A program made the position numbers and the translations under genes. 64,000 nucleotides of DNA from Solibacillus silvestris_B (GTDB lineage Bacteria > Bacillota > Bacilli > Bacillales_A > Planococcaceae), in assembly GCF_051967575.1 (NCBI RefSeq), contig NZ_JBQCJW010000003.1:124001-188000 (forward strand), read 5' to 3'. The notes under the pieces are model-generated. The model worked only from the letters and a program-made list of their open reading frames with translations, was not told the DNA's origin and searched no databases. How positions within the stretch are numbered: position 1 is the stretch's first letter; every line of letters starts with the position of its first letter. Below, one piece after another: positions 16,553 to 26,433 of this stretch.

Positions 16553-18010
16553 TTATGTGCCGCAATAGCTGACAAATGGCGGTTCATCGTCTGTCGGGGG
16601 CTCGGTAAATTTCGGATCTGTTAAGCGGTAGGGATTTGCGACGGCTTGGAGCATTTGCAAAAATAAATCCGGCTTATTTTCCAAAAATTCGTCCAGCGCC
16701 TGTTCAACTAAATGATTTCTCGGAATGACGATTGGATTGACTTTAGCCATATAGCCTCTCGCTTCTTCCAATGTTGTGCCTTGCTGTTCCAGGCGCTGGT
16801 GCCATTTAAGCTCCCATTGCCGAAATGCCTCAGATTGGAATAACGCATTATTTGGATTTTGTCCTTCCGTTAATGCACGGAATGTCTTCGTGTAATCTGC
16901 CTCATGCTGTTCCATCAAATCGAGCAGCTGTAAAATTAGCGCTTCATCCTGCTCCTCAATCGTAAGGATTCCAAGTTTTTCACGCATTTCACTATAATAA
17001 TACGCCTCATAAATAGACGGGAATTTTCCAATGATATATTGCGCTAAACGAATTGCTTCATCTTCATCGTCATGGATGATCGGCAGCAGACTTTCGGCAA
17101 AACGGGTTAAATTCCATGCAGCAATAGGCGGCTGATTGCCATACGCATAGCGGCCTTGTTTATCGATTGAACTAAATACCGCCGCCTGATTGAATGTACC
17201 CATAAATGCGCATGGTCCATAATCGATCGTCTCACCACTGATCGTCATATTATCAGTGTTCATTACACCATGGATAAAACCGACGCTCTGCCATTTTGCG
17301 ATGAGCTCCGCCTGTTTTTCCATTACCTTTTCCAACAAAGCAATATAGCGATTTTCGGTCTTCTGAAGCTCTGGATAGTGCCGCTCAATTGCATAGTCGG
17401 CTAAAGCTTTTAATTCATCCTTTTCACCGAAGCTCGCTGCAAATTGAAAAGTGCCGACTCGTAAATGACTGGCAGCTATACGAGTCAAAACCCCACCTTC
17501 CAATGCTTTTTCCCGGTATATCACTTCTCCTGTTGTTGTAACAGCCAAACTTCTAGTTGTTGGAATCGAAAGTGCATGCATCGCTTCGCTAATGATAAAT
17601 TCCCTCAGCATAGGTCCAAGCGCCGCCCGTCCATCGCCTCCCCGCGAATACGGAGTGCGTCCCGATCCTTTTAGCTGGATATCCACACGCTCGCCATCAG
17701 ATGTTATATGCTCGCCCAGAAGCAATGCCCGCCCATCACCAAGCATATTAAAATGCCCGAATTGATGACCTGCATAAGCTTGGGCAATTTGCGCTGCGTC
17801 TTCCGGCATTTCATGACCCGCCAAAATCACTGCTCCATGCTCCCTTAATTGCTGTACATGCAAACCAAGGCTTTCTGCAAGCGTGCGATTGAAAATAACG
17901 ATTAATGGCGCTGCAGCTTCATTTGCCTCAACATTGGAATAAAAAATCTGCGGCAGCTTTAAATAGCTATTATTAAAACGAAAACCAAAATTATGATCTA
18001 TCTCCGTCAA
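16553..18010 (-). CDS. selO: Protein adenylyltransferase SelO (YdiU/UPF0061 family)
   Basis: A 485-residue pseudokinase-fold enzyme that transfers AMP from ATP to Ser/Thr/Tyr of target proteins. Family blocks seen: AQAYAGHQFGHFNMLGDGRA (about residues 76-95), LKGSGRTPYSRGGDGRAALG (about 113-132), HGVMNTDNMTISGETIDYGP (about 246-265, with the metal-binding Asn and Asp) and a C-terminal Cys in VSYCGT. The N-terminus FGFRFNNSYLKLP is typical. The start is TTG with a GAGG site 8 bases upstream. Known members respond to oxidative stress. It is monocistronic, between the ECF operon and bioY. Confidence 0.94.
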   Translation of the reverse strand: MTEIDHNFGFRFNNSYLKLPQIFYSNVEANEAAAPLIVIFNRTLAESLGLHVQQLREHGAVILAGHEMPEDAAQIAQAYAGHQFGHFNMLGDGRALLLGEHITSDGERVDIQLKGSGRTPYSRGGDGRAALGPMLREFIISEAMHALSIPTTRSLAVTTTGEVIYREKALEGGVLTRIAASHLRVGTFQFAASFGEKDELKALADYAIERHYPELQKTENRYIALLEKVMEKQAELIAKWQSVGFIHGVMNTDNMTISGETIDYGPCAFMGTFNQAAVFSSIDKQGRYAYGNQPPIAAWNLTRFAESLLPIIHDDEDEAIRLAQYIIGKFPSIYEAYYYSEMREKLGILTIEEQDEALILQLLDLMEQHEADYTKTFRALTEGQNPNNALFQSEAFRQWELKWHQRLEQQGTTLEEARGYMAKVNPIVIPRNHLVEQALDEFLENKPDLFLQMLQAVANPYRLTDPKFTEPPTDDEPPFVSYCGT

Positions 18011-18184
18011 TGTTTTCGCCTCATTTCTTTAGTGGTTGCAATTATTATAAACCTTTTTCGATCAGTTAACCAAAAACAGGTTTATTTCGAATAGGGAAAA
18101 ATCGAAAAAGGCGATTATCCAATATATCATTACGTTATACAAATAATTTCCCGCCACTTTGTTAACCTGACCCCAAAAAATAAG

Positions 18185-18213
18185 TTGACACAAAACAGAA
18201 TACAAATTATATT
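18185..18213 (+). promoter_or_regulatory. SigA-type promoter of bioY
   Basis: Consensus -35 TTGACA (18185-18190), 17-base spacer, TATATT (18208-18213). The expected start of transcription near 18220 lies inside the BirA operator. Confidence 0.8.
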
Positions 18214-18247
18214 TACGTTAACCAATATAAAACTAAAGTTAACAACA
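18214..18247 (+). promoter_or_regulatory. BirA (biotin repressor) operator
   Basis: Two GTTAAC half-sites (18217-18222 and 18238-18243) separated by 15 bases; the right half continues as GTTAACAA, the Firmicutes BirA half-site. It covers the predicted transcription start of bioY, so biotin-loaded BirA should block transcription. Confidence 0.75.
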
Positions 18248-18259
18248 AGGAGTTTTTCT

Positions 18260-18850
18260 ATGCAAACTATTCCCAACACTCAAAGCTTTAAAACGGTTGA
18301 CCTGATTTACAGTGCTCTCTTTGCGACATTGATTATGATTGGGGCGAATATTACATCGTTTGCGCCATTTTTAACAATTGGCGGTGTGCCGATAACATTG
18401 CAAACCTTTTTTGCCATTTTGGCAGGCTTGGTGCTCGGTTCGAAAAAAGGGGCAATTGCATGTACTGTATATATGTGCATCGGACTTGCCGGAGCACCGG
18501 TGTTTTCTAAATTCACAGGGGGGTTTTCGGCTATTTTACTGCCAACATTCGGTTTCATCGTTACCTTCATCGTGAGCGCCTATATTGCAGGGAAAATTGC
18601 CGAAACATATAAAACGAGACTCGCGTATATTATTGCTGCACTTATCGCAATGGCCGTCAATTATATTTTAGGGACAACTTGGATGTATTTCGCCTATACA
18701 TTATGGGCATCCGCTCCAGAAGGATTTTCTTTTAAATTGGCGTGGCTTTGGATGCTGCCGCCGATGCCAAAAGATATTATTCTAGCTATTTTTGCAGGAT
18801 TTTTCGCATACCGTATTCAAAAAGTTTTAAAAATTTTACCGATTAAATAA
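18260..18850 (+). CDS. bioY: Biotin transporter BioY (ECF S component)
   Basis: A 197-residue membrane protein with about six hydrophobic segments. BioY signatures are FLTIGGVPITLQTFFAILAG (residues 39-58), LGSKKGAIACTVYMCIGLAG and the GFSAILLPTFGFI region. It binds biotin and works with the EcfA1/A2/T energising module, whose genes are not in this window. The ATG at 18260 has AAGGAG 7 bases upstream; an open frame from 18185 begins in the promoter and is not the start. Regulation by BirA is indicated by the operator just upstream. Confidence 0.94.
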   Translation: MQTIPNTQSFKTVDLIYSALFATLIMIGANITSFAPFLTIGGVPITLQTFFAILAGLVLGSKKGAIACTVYMCIGLAGAPVFSKFTGGFSAILLPTFGFIVTFIVSAYIAGKIAETYKTRLAYIIAALIAMAVNYILGTTWMYFAYTLWASAPEGFSFKLAWLWMLPPMPKDIILAIFAGFFAYRIQKVLKILPIK

Positions 18851-18969
18851 CAGCAAATTGTTCGGAAAAGTTTCGGAAATTCTTTTTTGTCCTACAAGAA
18901 TTATTCCATTATTATGATATCAACCATTTATTTGGTATAATGAAATGTATCGTGAAGGAGGAATTCCGT

Positions 18970-19419
18970 ATGGCAAATCATTATAAAAATATCGTAGTTG
19001 CAGTAGACGGTTCAGATTTAGGAGAACTCGCTTTTCGGAAAGCAATCGACGTGGCAAAACGCAATGTCGACTCTACGCTGCATATTATCCACGTAATCGA
19101 TACGAGCATTTCCACATCTTTTGATATGCTTTATGATAATATGGTTGAATTAATCCGCAAGCATGGCGAAGTTTTATTGGACCGCTATGAATTGGAAGCA
19201 AATGAAGCAGGCATTCATAATGTCAATAAAATTTTGGCAAAAGGAACGCCAAAAGTTGTTTTGGCAAAAAAGCTTTCTGACTATGTGAAAGCAGATATTA
19301 TCATTTGTGGCGCGACAGGCTTAAATGCGATGGAACAGATTTTCATCGGCTCAAACACTGAGGCGATCGTTCGCCATTCAAAATGTGATGTATTAATCGT
19401 ACGTACACCTGAACAATAA
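18970..19419 (+). CDS. Universal stress protein (UspA family)
   Basis: A 149-residue protein with the alpha/beta Usp fold: KNIVVAVDGSDLGELAFRKA at residues 6-25 and the C-terminal ATP-binding signature GATGLNAMEQIFIGSNTEAI (about 116-135, pattern G-2x-G-9x-G-S/T). These cytoplasmic proteins bind ATP or AMP and support survival under stress and starvation; the direct target is unknown. The start at 18970 follows AAGGAGG at 8 bases. A TATAAT box lies at 18937-18942. It is monocistronic. Confidence 0.92.
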   Translation: MANHYKNIVVAVDGSDLGELAFRKAIDVAKRNVDSTLHIIHVIDTSISTSFDMLYDNMVELIRKHGEVLLDRYELEANEAGIHNVNKILAKGTPKVVLAKKLSDYVKADIIICGATGLNAMEQIFIGSNTEAIVRHSKCDVLIVRTPEQ

Positions 19420-19423
19420 AAAG

Positions 19424-19460
19424 AAGGTTATGAGGAACAGAAACTCCTCATAACCTTTTT
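19424..19460. terminator. Bidirectional terminator between usp and the SNF2 gene
   Basis: Perfect 13-bp stem AAGGTTATGAGGA / TCCTCATAACCTT with T-tracts on both strands; the two genes converge here. Confidence 0.88.
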
Positions 19461-22400
19461 AGATCATTAAAATCTCGCGTATATCCTGCTCTGTCAGCAT
19501 TCCGCCCGATTGATCTTCCGCTTCCAATATATCGGAAATGAGCGTTTTCTTCTGCTGCTGGAGGTTATTTATCTTTTCCTCAATCGTCCCGCCTGCAACA
19601 AGTTTAATTACTTGGACGACTTCCTTTTGCCCCATGCGATGGGCGCGATCTGCCGCTTGTTCCTCCACTGCCGGATTCCACCATAAATCATATAAAATAA
19701 CCGTATCCGCCCCTGTTAAATTTAAGCCTGTCCCCCCTGCTTTCAGCGAGATTAAAAACAAGTCGCGTTCCCCCTCATTAAACGCATTGCATAATGCAAC
19801 CCGCTCTTCTGATCGTGTTTGACCGTCAAGATAAAAATACGTCTCTCCTCGTTTTGATAGTTCCGTTGCAATCATTTTCAGCATTTGCGTAAACTGCGAA
19901 AAAATAAGGACACGGCGCCCAGATGCTTTTGATTGCTGTAAAATTTGGAACAGCTGTTCAAATTTCGCGGACCCCCCTTTATACCCTTCGGCAAAAAGTG
20001 CCGGGTGACAGCAAATTTGGCGGAGCCGCGTAATGCCCGCTAAAATTCGGATACGGTTTTTATGAAATGTTTCTTTATCTAAATGCTTCAATGTATCAAC
20101 ACGCAATTTCGCCAAATAAGCCGCATACAGCGCCTTTTGCTCCGGGAAAAGTTCTGTTCTTTCAATTGTTTCCTCTTTTTGGGGAAGTTCGCTTAATACA
20201 TGCTCTTTCATGCGACGGAGCAAAAATGGCCGGATTCTCCTCGCAATATCCTTTCGCTGCATATGACGGAATTCCTCCAGCTCGCGAAACAGCTGCGGGA
20301 AAATGACACGGTAGATCGACCATAGTTCAGACAAGGAATTTTCAATTGGTGTGCCGGTCAGGCCAAAGCGGTTTGTCGCATTTATTTTTTTCACGGTTCG
20401 CGCCGTTTGTGTTACCGGGTTTTTAAATGCTTGTGCCTCATCAAAAAACACAGTATGAAAATGCTGCCGTTCATAAAATGCGCTATCTTTCCTAAGCAAT
20501 GGATATGTTGTTATCACGACATCGTGCTCCTGTATTGCACGCAGCAATGCCCGGCGCTCAGATGCCTCTCCATCAATGACGATAGCCTCCACTTCGGGCG
20601 CAAACTGCATCAGCTCATAAAGCCAATTATATGAAAGCGACGATGGGCAAACGATCAGTACAGGCTGCTTATTCATGCGGATTATTTCCAATTCCGAAAC
20701 GATAAAGGCTATACTTTGAATCGTCTTCCCAAGCCCCATATCATCGGCAAGCACTCCGCCAAACCCATAATTTGCGAGAAGCTTCAACCAGTTAAATCCA
20801 TGTTTCTGATAATCCCGAAGAATATGCTGCAAGCTGGTCGGTATTTCGAATGTCAGCGATTCAGGATGCAGCAATTGCGCTGTAAATTCTTTGAAAGATT
20901 GCTCGGTTTCGAATATTTCACTCTGTTCAAATTGCTCCAAAAACGGCACAGCATCTAAAATCGGCAAATTAAAAGTCAGCTCATATTCATCGTCCTGTGC
21001 GGGTATTGCTCTTAAAAAGCGCTGAATTTCTTCTATTTTACGCGACTCCAGTGATAGCAATGCTCCATCAGGCAACCGATAATATTTTTGTTTCACTTTG
21101 ATTGCAGCCAAAATTTCTTTTATTTGCTTATTCGAAACCCCGTCCATCTCAAAGGTGAATTCTAGCCAATTTGTACGCTCCTTTTGTACATTTACGCGAA
21201 TTTTCGGGAAGTTATTATCTTTTGCGATACGCAATTTAACTGAATTCGTCGCATAAATTTGAGCCATTTCCGATAATTTCGGAAGCTGATGAAATAAAAA
21301 GTGATATTCCAGTTCTTCATTTTGCATATAGTAGCCGCCGTCTGTTTTCGTGAAGCCACTTTCATCCATGAGGGCTAAAACCGAGGCTTCCTTTTCAGTG
21401 TCCCTTATAATTAGCACTTCATCCGAAATATCTGCAGCTTCCAATGGTTGAATGACGAATTGGCCGTATTGAAATTCCAAACCCGCAAGAAAACGATTTT
21501 TTACACGGTCCAAATACACTTTGGCGATTAATGGTGTTTGCATTTGCTGCTTCGATAGTGCACCCGACATTTCCACAAGCCCGATTTTTTTCAGCTTTGG
21601 CACAACATCATCCAAAAAGTAGGTTAACTGTGATTGCTCAATCGTTAGTATGGGCTGCTGCTGATGAAGAATTTTCTTTAATTCCACTAGTTGCTTCATG
21701 CTTTGCCCGCCAAGTTTTGTCAGCTCCCCATTGAAAAGGAAAGCATTGTAGCGCGGTAGCAACACGGTGCGCTCCATTCCCTCTATATGCAATTTATATC
21801 GCCCGCCATTTCCTTCTATGAAAAAACGAAGCGACGATGGACCGTCAAGATGCTTTAGCCCTCTATAATTTTCATTATGATAAAATATCGACACATTTTC
21901 CGAAGCTGATAATAAGGATGCAAGCTTTTGCCATGAGGAAGGCGGAATGTACAGCATATATTCCAGTAAATGATAGCGCTCCTTCTGTCCTGAACTTTCC
22001 ATAAAAAGAGCTTCATCTTCCGCTGCTTGAGCGAGCAGCTGCAAAATGGCGTCTTGCTGTGCTTCAAAGCAGTATTGTTCATGACTGTATAATACGTTTT
22101 GCGAAATCCGATAAGTATCCCCGTCTTTTATACAGCGCAGAAAATCGCGAATGCACAAAATCTGCTCGCCATTTATTTGGAGCTGTATGCCAAAAAGAGT
22201 TTCCAGTGATGTGAGCTCCACCGGTGTTAATGAAAATTGTACATTCAATATTTTGCGCTTTTCAAAATGGCGCTGATGTCCGCTATTTTGCATATTCCGT
22301 TCATTGAAAATAGAAAGAAAGCTATTTTCAAGCTCTAAATCTTCTCCTGCGGCATATGCCGGCGGATGGTGAATGGTCTTTTTATTATGTTCCAAAATGG

Positions 22401-22662
22401 CAATAAGCACAGCGGCAACATGCTGACAACTCTTGCTGAAGTCACCTATTGTCGGGCAGCTGCATGAAGTTTTAATATGTCCTGTTTCATCTTTTTCGAC
22501 ACGTACACGAAATTGCTCCGTGCTTTTTACAATCGCTTCACTATATGTATCCGCATCGTGCAAAAAATCGACTTTTCCTGCTTGATAAAATGTTTGCCCT
22601 TTTTTAAAAGAGATTGTCCCGCATAGATCTTTTATTTGTTTTTGCGAAAGTTTTATGTCCAT
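19459..22662 (-). CDS. SNF2-family helicase with N-terminal SWIM zinc finger
   Basis: A 1067-residue protein. The SWIM finger lies near residues 65-90 (SCSCPTIGDFSKSCQHVAAV; C-x-C...C-x-H). The bacterial SNF2-associated region follows. The ATPase module has Walker A DDMGLGKT (about 640), a DEAQ box (about 740) and SNF2 motif VI QAADRAHRMGQ (about 1004). The best-known Bacillus relative is YwqA. Such proteins are double-stranded DNA translocases that remodel protein-DNA or RNA polymerase complexes; the target of this one is unknown. The ATG at 22662 has AAGGAG upstream; an earlier frame from 22737 has no ribosome site. Context gives no pathway. Confidence 0.92.
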   Translation of the reverse strand: MDIKLSQKQIKDLCGTISFKKGQTFYQAGKVDFLHDADTYSEAIVKSTEQFRVRVEKDETGHIKTSCSCPTIGDFSKSCQHVAAVLIAILEHNKKTIHHPPAYAAGEDLELENSFLSIFNERNMQNSGHQRHFEKRKILNVQFSLTPVELTSLETLFGIQLQINGEQILCIRDFLRCIKDGDTYRISQNVLYSHEQYCFEAQQDAILQLLAQAAEDEALFMESSGQKERYHLLEYMLYIPPSSWQKLASLLSASENVSIFYHNENYRGLKHLDGPSSLRFFIEGNGGRYKLHIEGMERTVLLPRYNAFLFNGELTKLGGQSMKQLVELKKILHQQQPILTIEQSQLTYFLDDVVPKLKKIGLVEMSGALSKQQMQTPLIAKVYLDRVKNRFLAGLEFQYGQFVIQPLEAADISDEVLIIRDTEKEASVLALMDESGFTKTDGGYYMQNEELEYHFLFHQLPKLSEMAQIYATNSVKLRIAKDNNFPKIRVNVQKERTNWLEFTFEMDGVSNKQIKEILAAIKVKQKYYRLPDGALLSLESRKIEEIQRFLRAIPAQDDEYELTFNLPILDAVPFLEQFEQSEIFETEQSFKEFTAQLLHPESLTFEIPTSLQHILRDYQKHGFNWLKLLANYGFGGVLADDMGLGKTIQSIAFIVSELEIIRMNKQPVLIVCPSSLSYNWLYELMQFAPEVEAIVIDGEASERRALLRAIQEHDVVITTYPLLRKDSAFYERQHFHTVFFDEAQAFKNPVTQTARTVKKINATNRFGLTGTPIENSLSELWSIYRVIFPQLFRELEEFRHMQRKDIARRIRPFLLRRMKEHVLSELPQKEETIERTELFPEQKALYAAYLAKLRVDTLKHLDKETFHKNRIRILAGITRLRQICCHPALFAEGYKGGSAKFEQLFQILQQSKASGRRVLIFSQFTQMLKMIATELSKRGETYFYLDGQTRSEERVALCNAFNEGERDLFLISLKAGGTGLNLTGADTVILYDLWWNPAVEEQAADRAHRMGQKEVVQVIKLVAGGTIEEKINNLQQQKKTLISDILEAEDQSGGMLTEQDIREILMI

Positions 22663-22808
22663 GCTGCACACTCCTTTCTCTGTTAAACCAATTTTCTCAC
22701 GCCACAGAGTCAATTGCCAGTCAGAAACGACCCACATATTAAATTTTGAACTATCCGATAAATTTTATCTCATTATCAATATAACGATAAAGTTATGAGG
22801 TGTAATTT

Positions 22809-22886
22809 ATGAAGCGTGAAGCATTATTTTTAAAGCTAGCTGCCGTTGTTATTGGCTTGCCGATTGCCGCAATTTTGCTCTATTAA
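22809..22886 (+). pseudogene. N-terminal remnant of a DUF2975-like membrane protein, or a 25-residue peptide gene
   Basis: An ATG with GAGGTG 6 bases upstream opens MKREALFLKLAAVVIGLPI and ends after 25 codons at TAA. The MKR...LFLK...IGLP pattern resembles, from memory, the first helix of DUF2975/YoaS-type membrane proteins, which are normally about 160 residues. The downstream bases to 23100 carry hydrophobic but frame-broken stretches. I therefore favour a truncated gene. A genuine single-helix peptide cannot be excluded. Confidence 0.35.
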
Positions 22887-23319
22887 ACGTATGATTTACT
22901 ATTTGTGCCAAAACGAAGGTATTTACATTGTTCATTCCGATGGTTGCTGTGCTGTATTTTGATCGGCTTTTTCCATTTAGGAAATTCCGATTTTTTTATG
23001 CAGCTATGACCAAATCCTTTCATCAAAACTATAATGTGCTATTGCCTCGACGCTTAAAAATTCATTCCAGCGGTTTTTCTTTGTCTATACATTTTATAAA
23101 TGGTCATTGCGCAAGCCGATCTTGACGGCTAATCTATCGCAAGCATAGTTACGGATTTTTAACATATTTTCATTTTCCAAAAAATAATCGGTCATTTTGT
23201 GAATATAATGTAAAATGGAATAATGTTTGTTTTTTATGTGGACAAACAATTCATTATTTAAGTAAATTAATGATGGATATTGGAGAGGCTATATTTAATA
23301 GAAATGAGGTTGATAAAAG
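22887..23319. other. Non-coding stretch upstream of the GNAT gene
   Basis: About 430 bases. It may hold frame-broken remains of the membrane protein that begins at 22809; otherwise no gene, repeat or structured element was seen before the promoter region of the acetyltransferase gene. Confidence 0.4.
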
Positions 23320-23865
23320 ATGAAAACGATAAAACTGATTCCCCTTCATCTAAGCTATGCTAAGGAGATACACCGCTTGTCACAGGCACCGGAAGTAAAA
23401 AGCGCGCTCGGACTTCCAACCCAATCCGTTGAAGATACAGAAAATTTCATTATAAATACGTTAATAGAAGAATCGGAAGGCAAATCAGTATCCCGCATAA
23501 TATTAAACGAGGAAGAAAGATTGGTTGGCATTACAACATTAATGTTTATCGATCATTTTAAAAAACATTGTCATATCGGGAGTTGGATCGGTTTTGATTA
23601 TTGGGGGCAAGGCTATAATCTCCCCGCGAAAATCGAGATTTTAAAAATTGCATTTGAGCAGCTGCAATTAAATGTCGTATTTGCAGGTGCCCGCACTGTC
23701 AACATCCGCTCACAAAAAGCGCAGGAGAAATTGCCGTTTATCTCATTGAATGTTGAAAAGGAATTTTGCGAGGAACACTCCCTGCTAGAGCAAAGACAAA
23801 AACAGCCATGTGTACTAAACGCCGTTTTCAAAGAAGATTTCGCCAAATATTTGCAGGTTAAGTAA
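23320..23865 (+). CDS. GNAT-family N-acetyltransferase (RimJ/RimL type)
   Basis: A 181-residue protein with the acetyl-CoA-binding fold. It starts MKTIKLIPLHLSYAKEIHRL, has the central strand EERLVGITTLMFID and the motif-A-like IGFDYWGQGYNLPAKIEILK (about residues 92-111), then FEQLQLNVVFAGARTVNIRS, which fits the RimJ/RimL subgroup. The usual C-terminal G(F/Y) after the Asn-Ser pair is altered (KAQEKLPFISLNVE). It may acetylate a protein N-terminus, an amine or a drug; the substrate is not predictable. The ATG has a GAGG site. A terminator follows. Confidence 0.8.
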   Translation: MKTIKLIPLHLSYAKEIHRLSQAPEVKSALGLPTQSVEDTENFIINTLIEESEGKSVSRIILNEEERLVGITTLMFIDHFKKHCHIGSWIGFDYWGQGYNLPAKIEILKIAFEQLQLNVVFAGARTVNIRSQKAQEKLPFISLNVEKEFCEEHSLLEQRQKQPCVLNAVFKEDFAKYLQVK

Positions 23866-23918
23866 AAAGGCCGGAAAAATTTGAGGCTTCTCTAATTTTT
23901 CCAACCTTTTCGTTTTTT
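23866..23918 (+). terminator. Terminator after the GNAT gene
   Basis: Stem AAAGG-GGAAAAATT / AATTTTTCC-CCTTTT (to 23910) followed by CGTTTTTT. Confidence 0.75.
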
Positions 23919-24021
23919 AAAATAAAATTAATAAGCAAAAAGAATCTTTCTAACGAATCTCCTTGCTATACATGCAGCATTTTTATATACGCAACTATTT
24001 TCCCAAGCTTTGTTCATGGTG

Positions 24022-25818
24022 CTAGCTTGCTGTCACCTGTTTCGTAAAGCGGGGATGCACCCACAGTTCGCGCCATTTCATAATAGATGTTATTACGATA
24101 ATTAAGCCTAATATCAGCATGATAATCGATAGAATCCCGTTTAATATATTGTATCCGCCTGCCGCGCTATTCCAGTATACATTTTTCACCATCCAAAATC
24201 CTGCTACGTTTACCGTTACATATAAATACGCCAGCGGAATAAAGCATGTTAAAGCATACATCCGTTTATCGGCAATTTTCAATACGAATGTTACGCCACA
24301 TACTAAACCAATTGCTGCCATTAATTGGTTTGAAACACCGAATAATACCCATACGGATGCAATGTCCCCCGAATTCAATAAATACCCCCACATAATACAT
24401 GCTAATGCACTTGCGCCAATCGCACCTGGCAGCCAGTCGGTTTTCTTCAGGGGCTTATAAACATTTCCTAAGAAATCCTGTATTAAATAACGGGCTGTGC
24501 GGGTACCTGCATCGATGGCCGTTAAAATGAATACCGCCTCGAACATAATGACAAATTGATAGAAGTATGCAGTTAAATGATTGAACCACTCAACCCCGGC
24601 AAAAATAGACGCCATCCCGACAGCAAGTGTTACTGCGCCGCCTGTACGTCCTTCCAAATCCATGCCAATCGCTTCCGAAAGTACCGGCAAGTCAACAACA
24701 GTCATCCCTAATTTCGCAAATGCCTCTGGTGTTGAATTAATCGCGAAATAGTCTCCCGGGTGCAATACTGTCGCAGCAATCAAAGCCATAACCCCCACGA
24801 CGCATTCCACGAGCATCGCACCGAAACCTACAATGCGGATATCTTCCCAGCGATTCAACATTTTTGGAGTCGTGCCAGAACCAACAAATGCGTGGAATCC
24901 GGAAATCGCCCCACAAGCAATAGTAATCGAAACGAACGGCCATACAGGACCTGCAACGATTGGCCCCCCGCCGCCTAAAAAGTCGGGAATAATAGCCGGA
25001 AATTGAATTGTCGGGTTAATAATAAACACCCCGATAATCAAGGCGATAAATACCCCGATTTTCATAAAGCTGCTTAAATAATCTCGTGGAGCCAATAAAA
25101 ACTATATAGGCAAAGCTGCCGCGAAAAATGCATAAATCGGCAATAATAGCGATAATGTTTCACGATCTAATGTTAAAACATCTCCTAGCCATGTTCCTTG
25201 AATAGATGGTCCGTAAAATACAGCTGCCACGAGCAGGACAACGCCCAAAATAGTGGAAAGCTTTAAACTCCCTGTAAACTTATTTATTAATCCCATTAGC
25301 ATGGCAATAGGAATCGTTGCCGCCACAGCAAATGTTCCCCATGGATTTTCTGCCAATGCGCCTAAAATAACCATTGATAAACCAGCCATCGTAATCGTAA
25401 TAATGAAGAGCATTGCTAAACCTGTACAAAAACCGGCTACAGGTCCAAGCTCTTCGCGCATTACTTCCGATAAAGATTTACCGCCCTTTGACATCGATGC
25501 GAATAATACGACCGCATCATGAACGGCTCCTCCAATAACCGCCCCGATCAATAACCAGAGATAGCCCGGCAAATAACCGAATTGCGCAGCCAAAACCGGG
25601 CCAACCAATGGACCTGCAGCTGCGATTGCCGCGAAATGATGCCCGAACGCCACCCATTTATTCGTCGGCACATAGTCCTGTCCATCATTTTTTTCATGTG
25701 CAGGTGTCGGTTTCTCATCATTGATTTTCAAAACTTTTTTCGTAAAGAAAATTCCATAAAAGCGATACGCTATTACTAATACACAAATTGCCCCGATAAC
25801 TAAAGTAATCGCATTCAT
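24022..25818 (-). pseudogene. cstA: Carbon starvation protein CstA (peptide/pyruvate transporter), interrupted by an amber codon
   Basis: Reading from ATG 25818 (GGGGGATAAGGG site) the frame gives 238 residues of CstA, then TAG at 25102-25104, then in the same frame FLLAPRDYLSSF and the remaining C-terminal half to 24022. The full frame of about 598 codons is normal for CstA. The stop replaces the conserved Trp of LP(I/V)W-LLAPRDYLS, a TGG to TAG change. There are many membrane helices; family motifs such as FGHHFAAIAAAGPLVGPVLA (about residues 58-77) are intact. CstA imports peptides or pyruvate during carbon limitation. The second half has no ribosome site, so it is probably non-functional unless suppressed, or the base is a sequencing error. 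Confidence 0.88.
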
Positions 25819-26354
25819 TCCCTTATCCCCCTTAACTCCTTTTTATTGTGGTATAACAATATCAAAATGGACAGCTGTTGTATCACAAAAGTTAAAATTG
25901 ACAGAAAATTGTGCATAATAGCTATTTTATTGTACATAGTTACAATTTTTTTGATTATATTTGACAAATTTTAAGAGAAACTTCAAACGAATATAGTTCA
26001 AATTATTAAAAACCGTTGCAACTTAAACAGCTTGAACTACTATATGAAAAGACTGCGCATTATATTTCCGGAACGGCAGCGGACGTTTCGTTAGCTGATG
26101 CATACAGAAGTTCCGCTTTATTCATTCAAGCTTCTATTCTAATCTATTCGTAAAATACAAAAGTATAGGATTTGTATTTCCACTATAGCAGCTTTTGCTT
26201 GAACCATTTTTAATGTGCAAAAAATTTTTTAGGACCTATGCTTCTCAATGTCAACAAATTTTCCCAATATTATATGCTTCGCTATTTCAGAGAATTTAAA
26301 TCTATATAATAACAATCAATCATTTTCTCGTAATATAAATGAAATATATTTAAT
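25819..26354. other. Non-coding region between cstA and the KGG gene
   Basis: About 530 AT-rich bases between divergent genes. One unbroken 45-codon frame (26016-26153) has coding-like composition but neither a ribosome site nor a recognisable family, so it is not called. No repeats or clear hairpins were seen. Confidence 0.5.
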
Positions 26355-26379
26355 GTTTAATATAAATTGAGCTGGGAAT
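26355..26379 (+). promoter_or_regulatory. Candidate SigB (general stress) promoter of the KGG gene
   Basis: GTTTAA (26355-26360), 13-base spacer, GGGAAT (26374-26379), against the SigB consensus GTTTAA-N(12-14)-GGGTAT. Only one base deviates, and the gene downstream is a stress-type KGG protein. Confidence 0.6.
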
Positions 26380-26433
26380 ATACCAAGTAAGCTTAGAAAT
26401 AGGCTTAAAAAATTTTCTAGGAGGATGTAAGAA

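Noticed and set aside
18064..18190. Further GTTAAC-like sites upstream of the bioY promoter as extra BirA operators
   Set aside because: Partners are imperfect and spacing (17) is off the usual 15-16.
22928..23125. 65-codon hydrophobic frame
   Set aside because: No ribosome site; more likely debris of the gene starting at 22809.
24022..25095. C-terminal cstA half as an independent gene starting at TTG 25095
   Set aside because: No ribosome site, starts within a membrane protein and is in the same frame as the first half.
26016..26153. 45-codon TTG frame (QLKQLELLYEKTAHYISG...)
   Set aside because: Composition looks coding but there is no ribosome site, no family and no partner.
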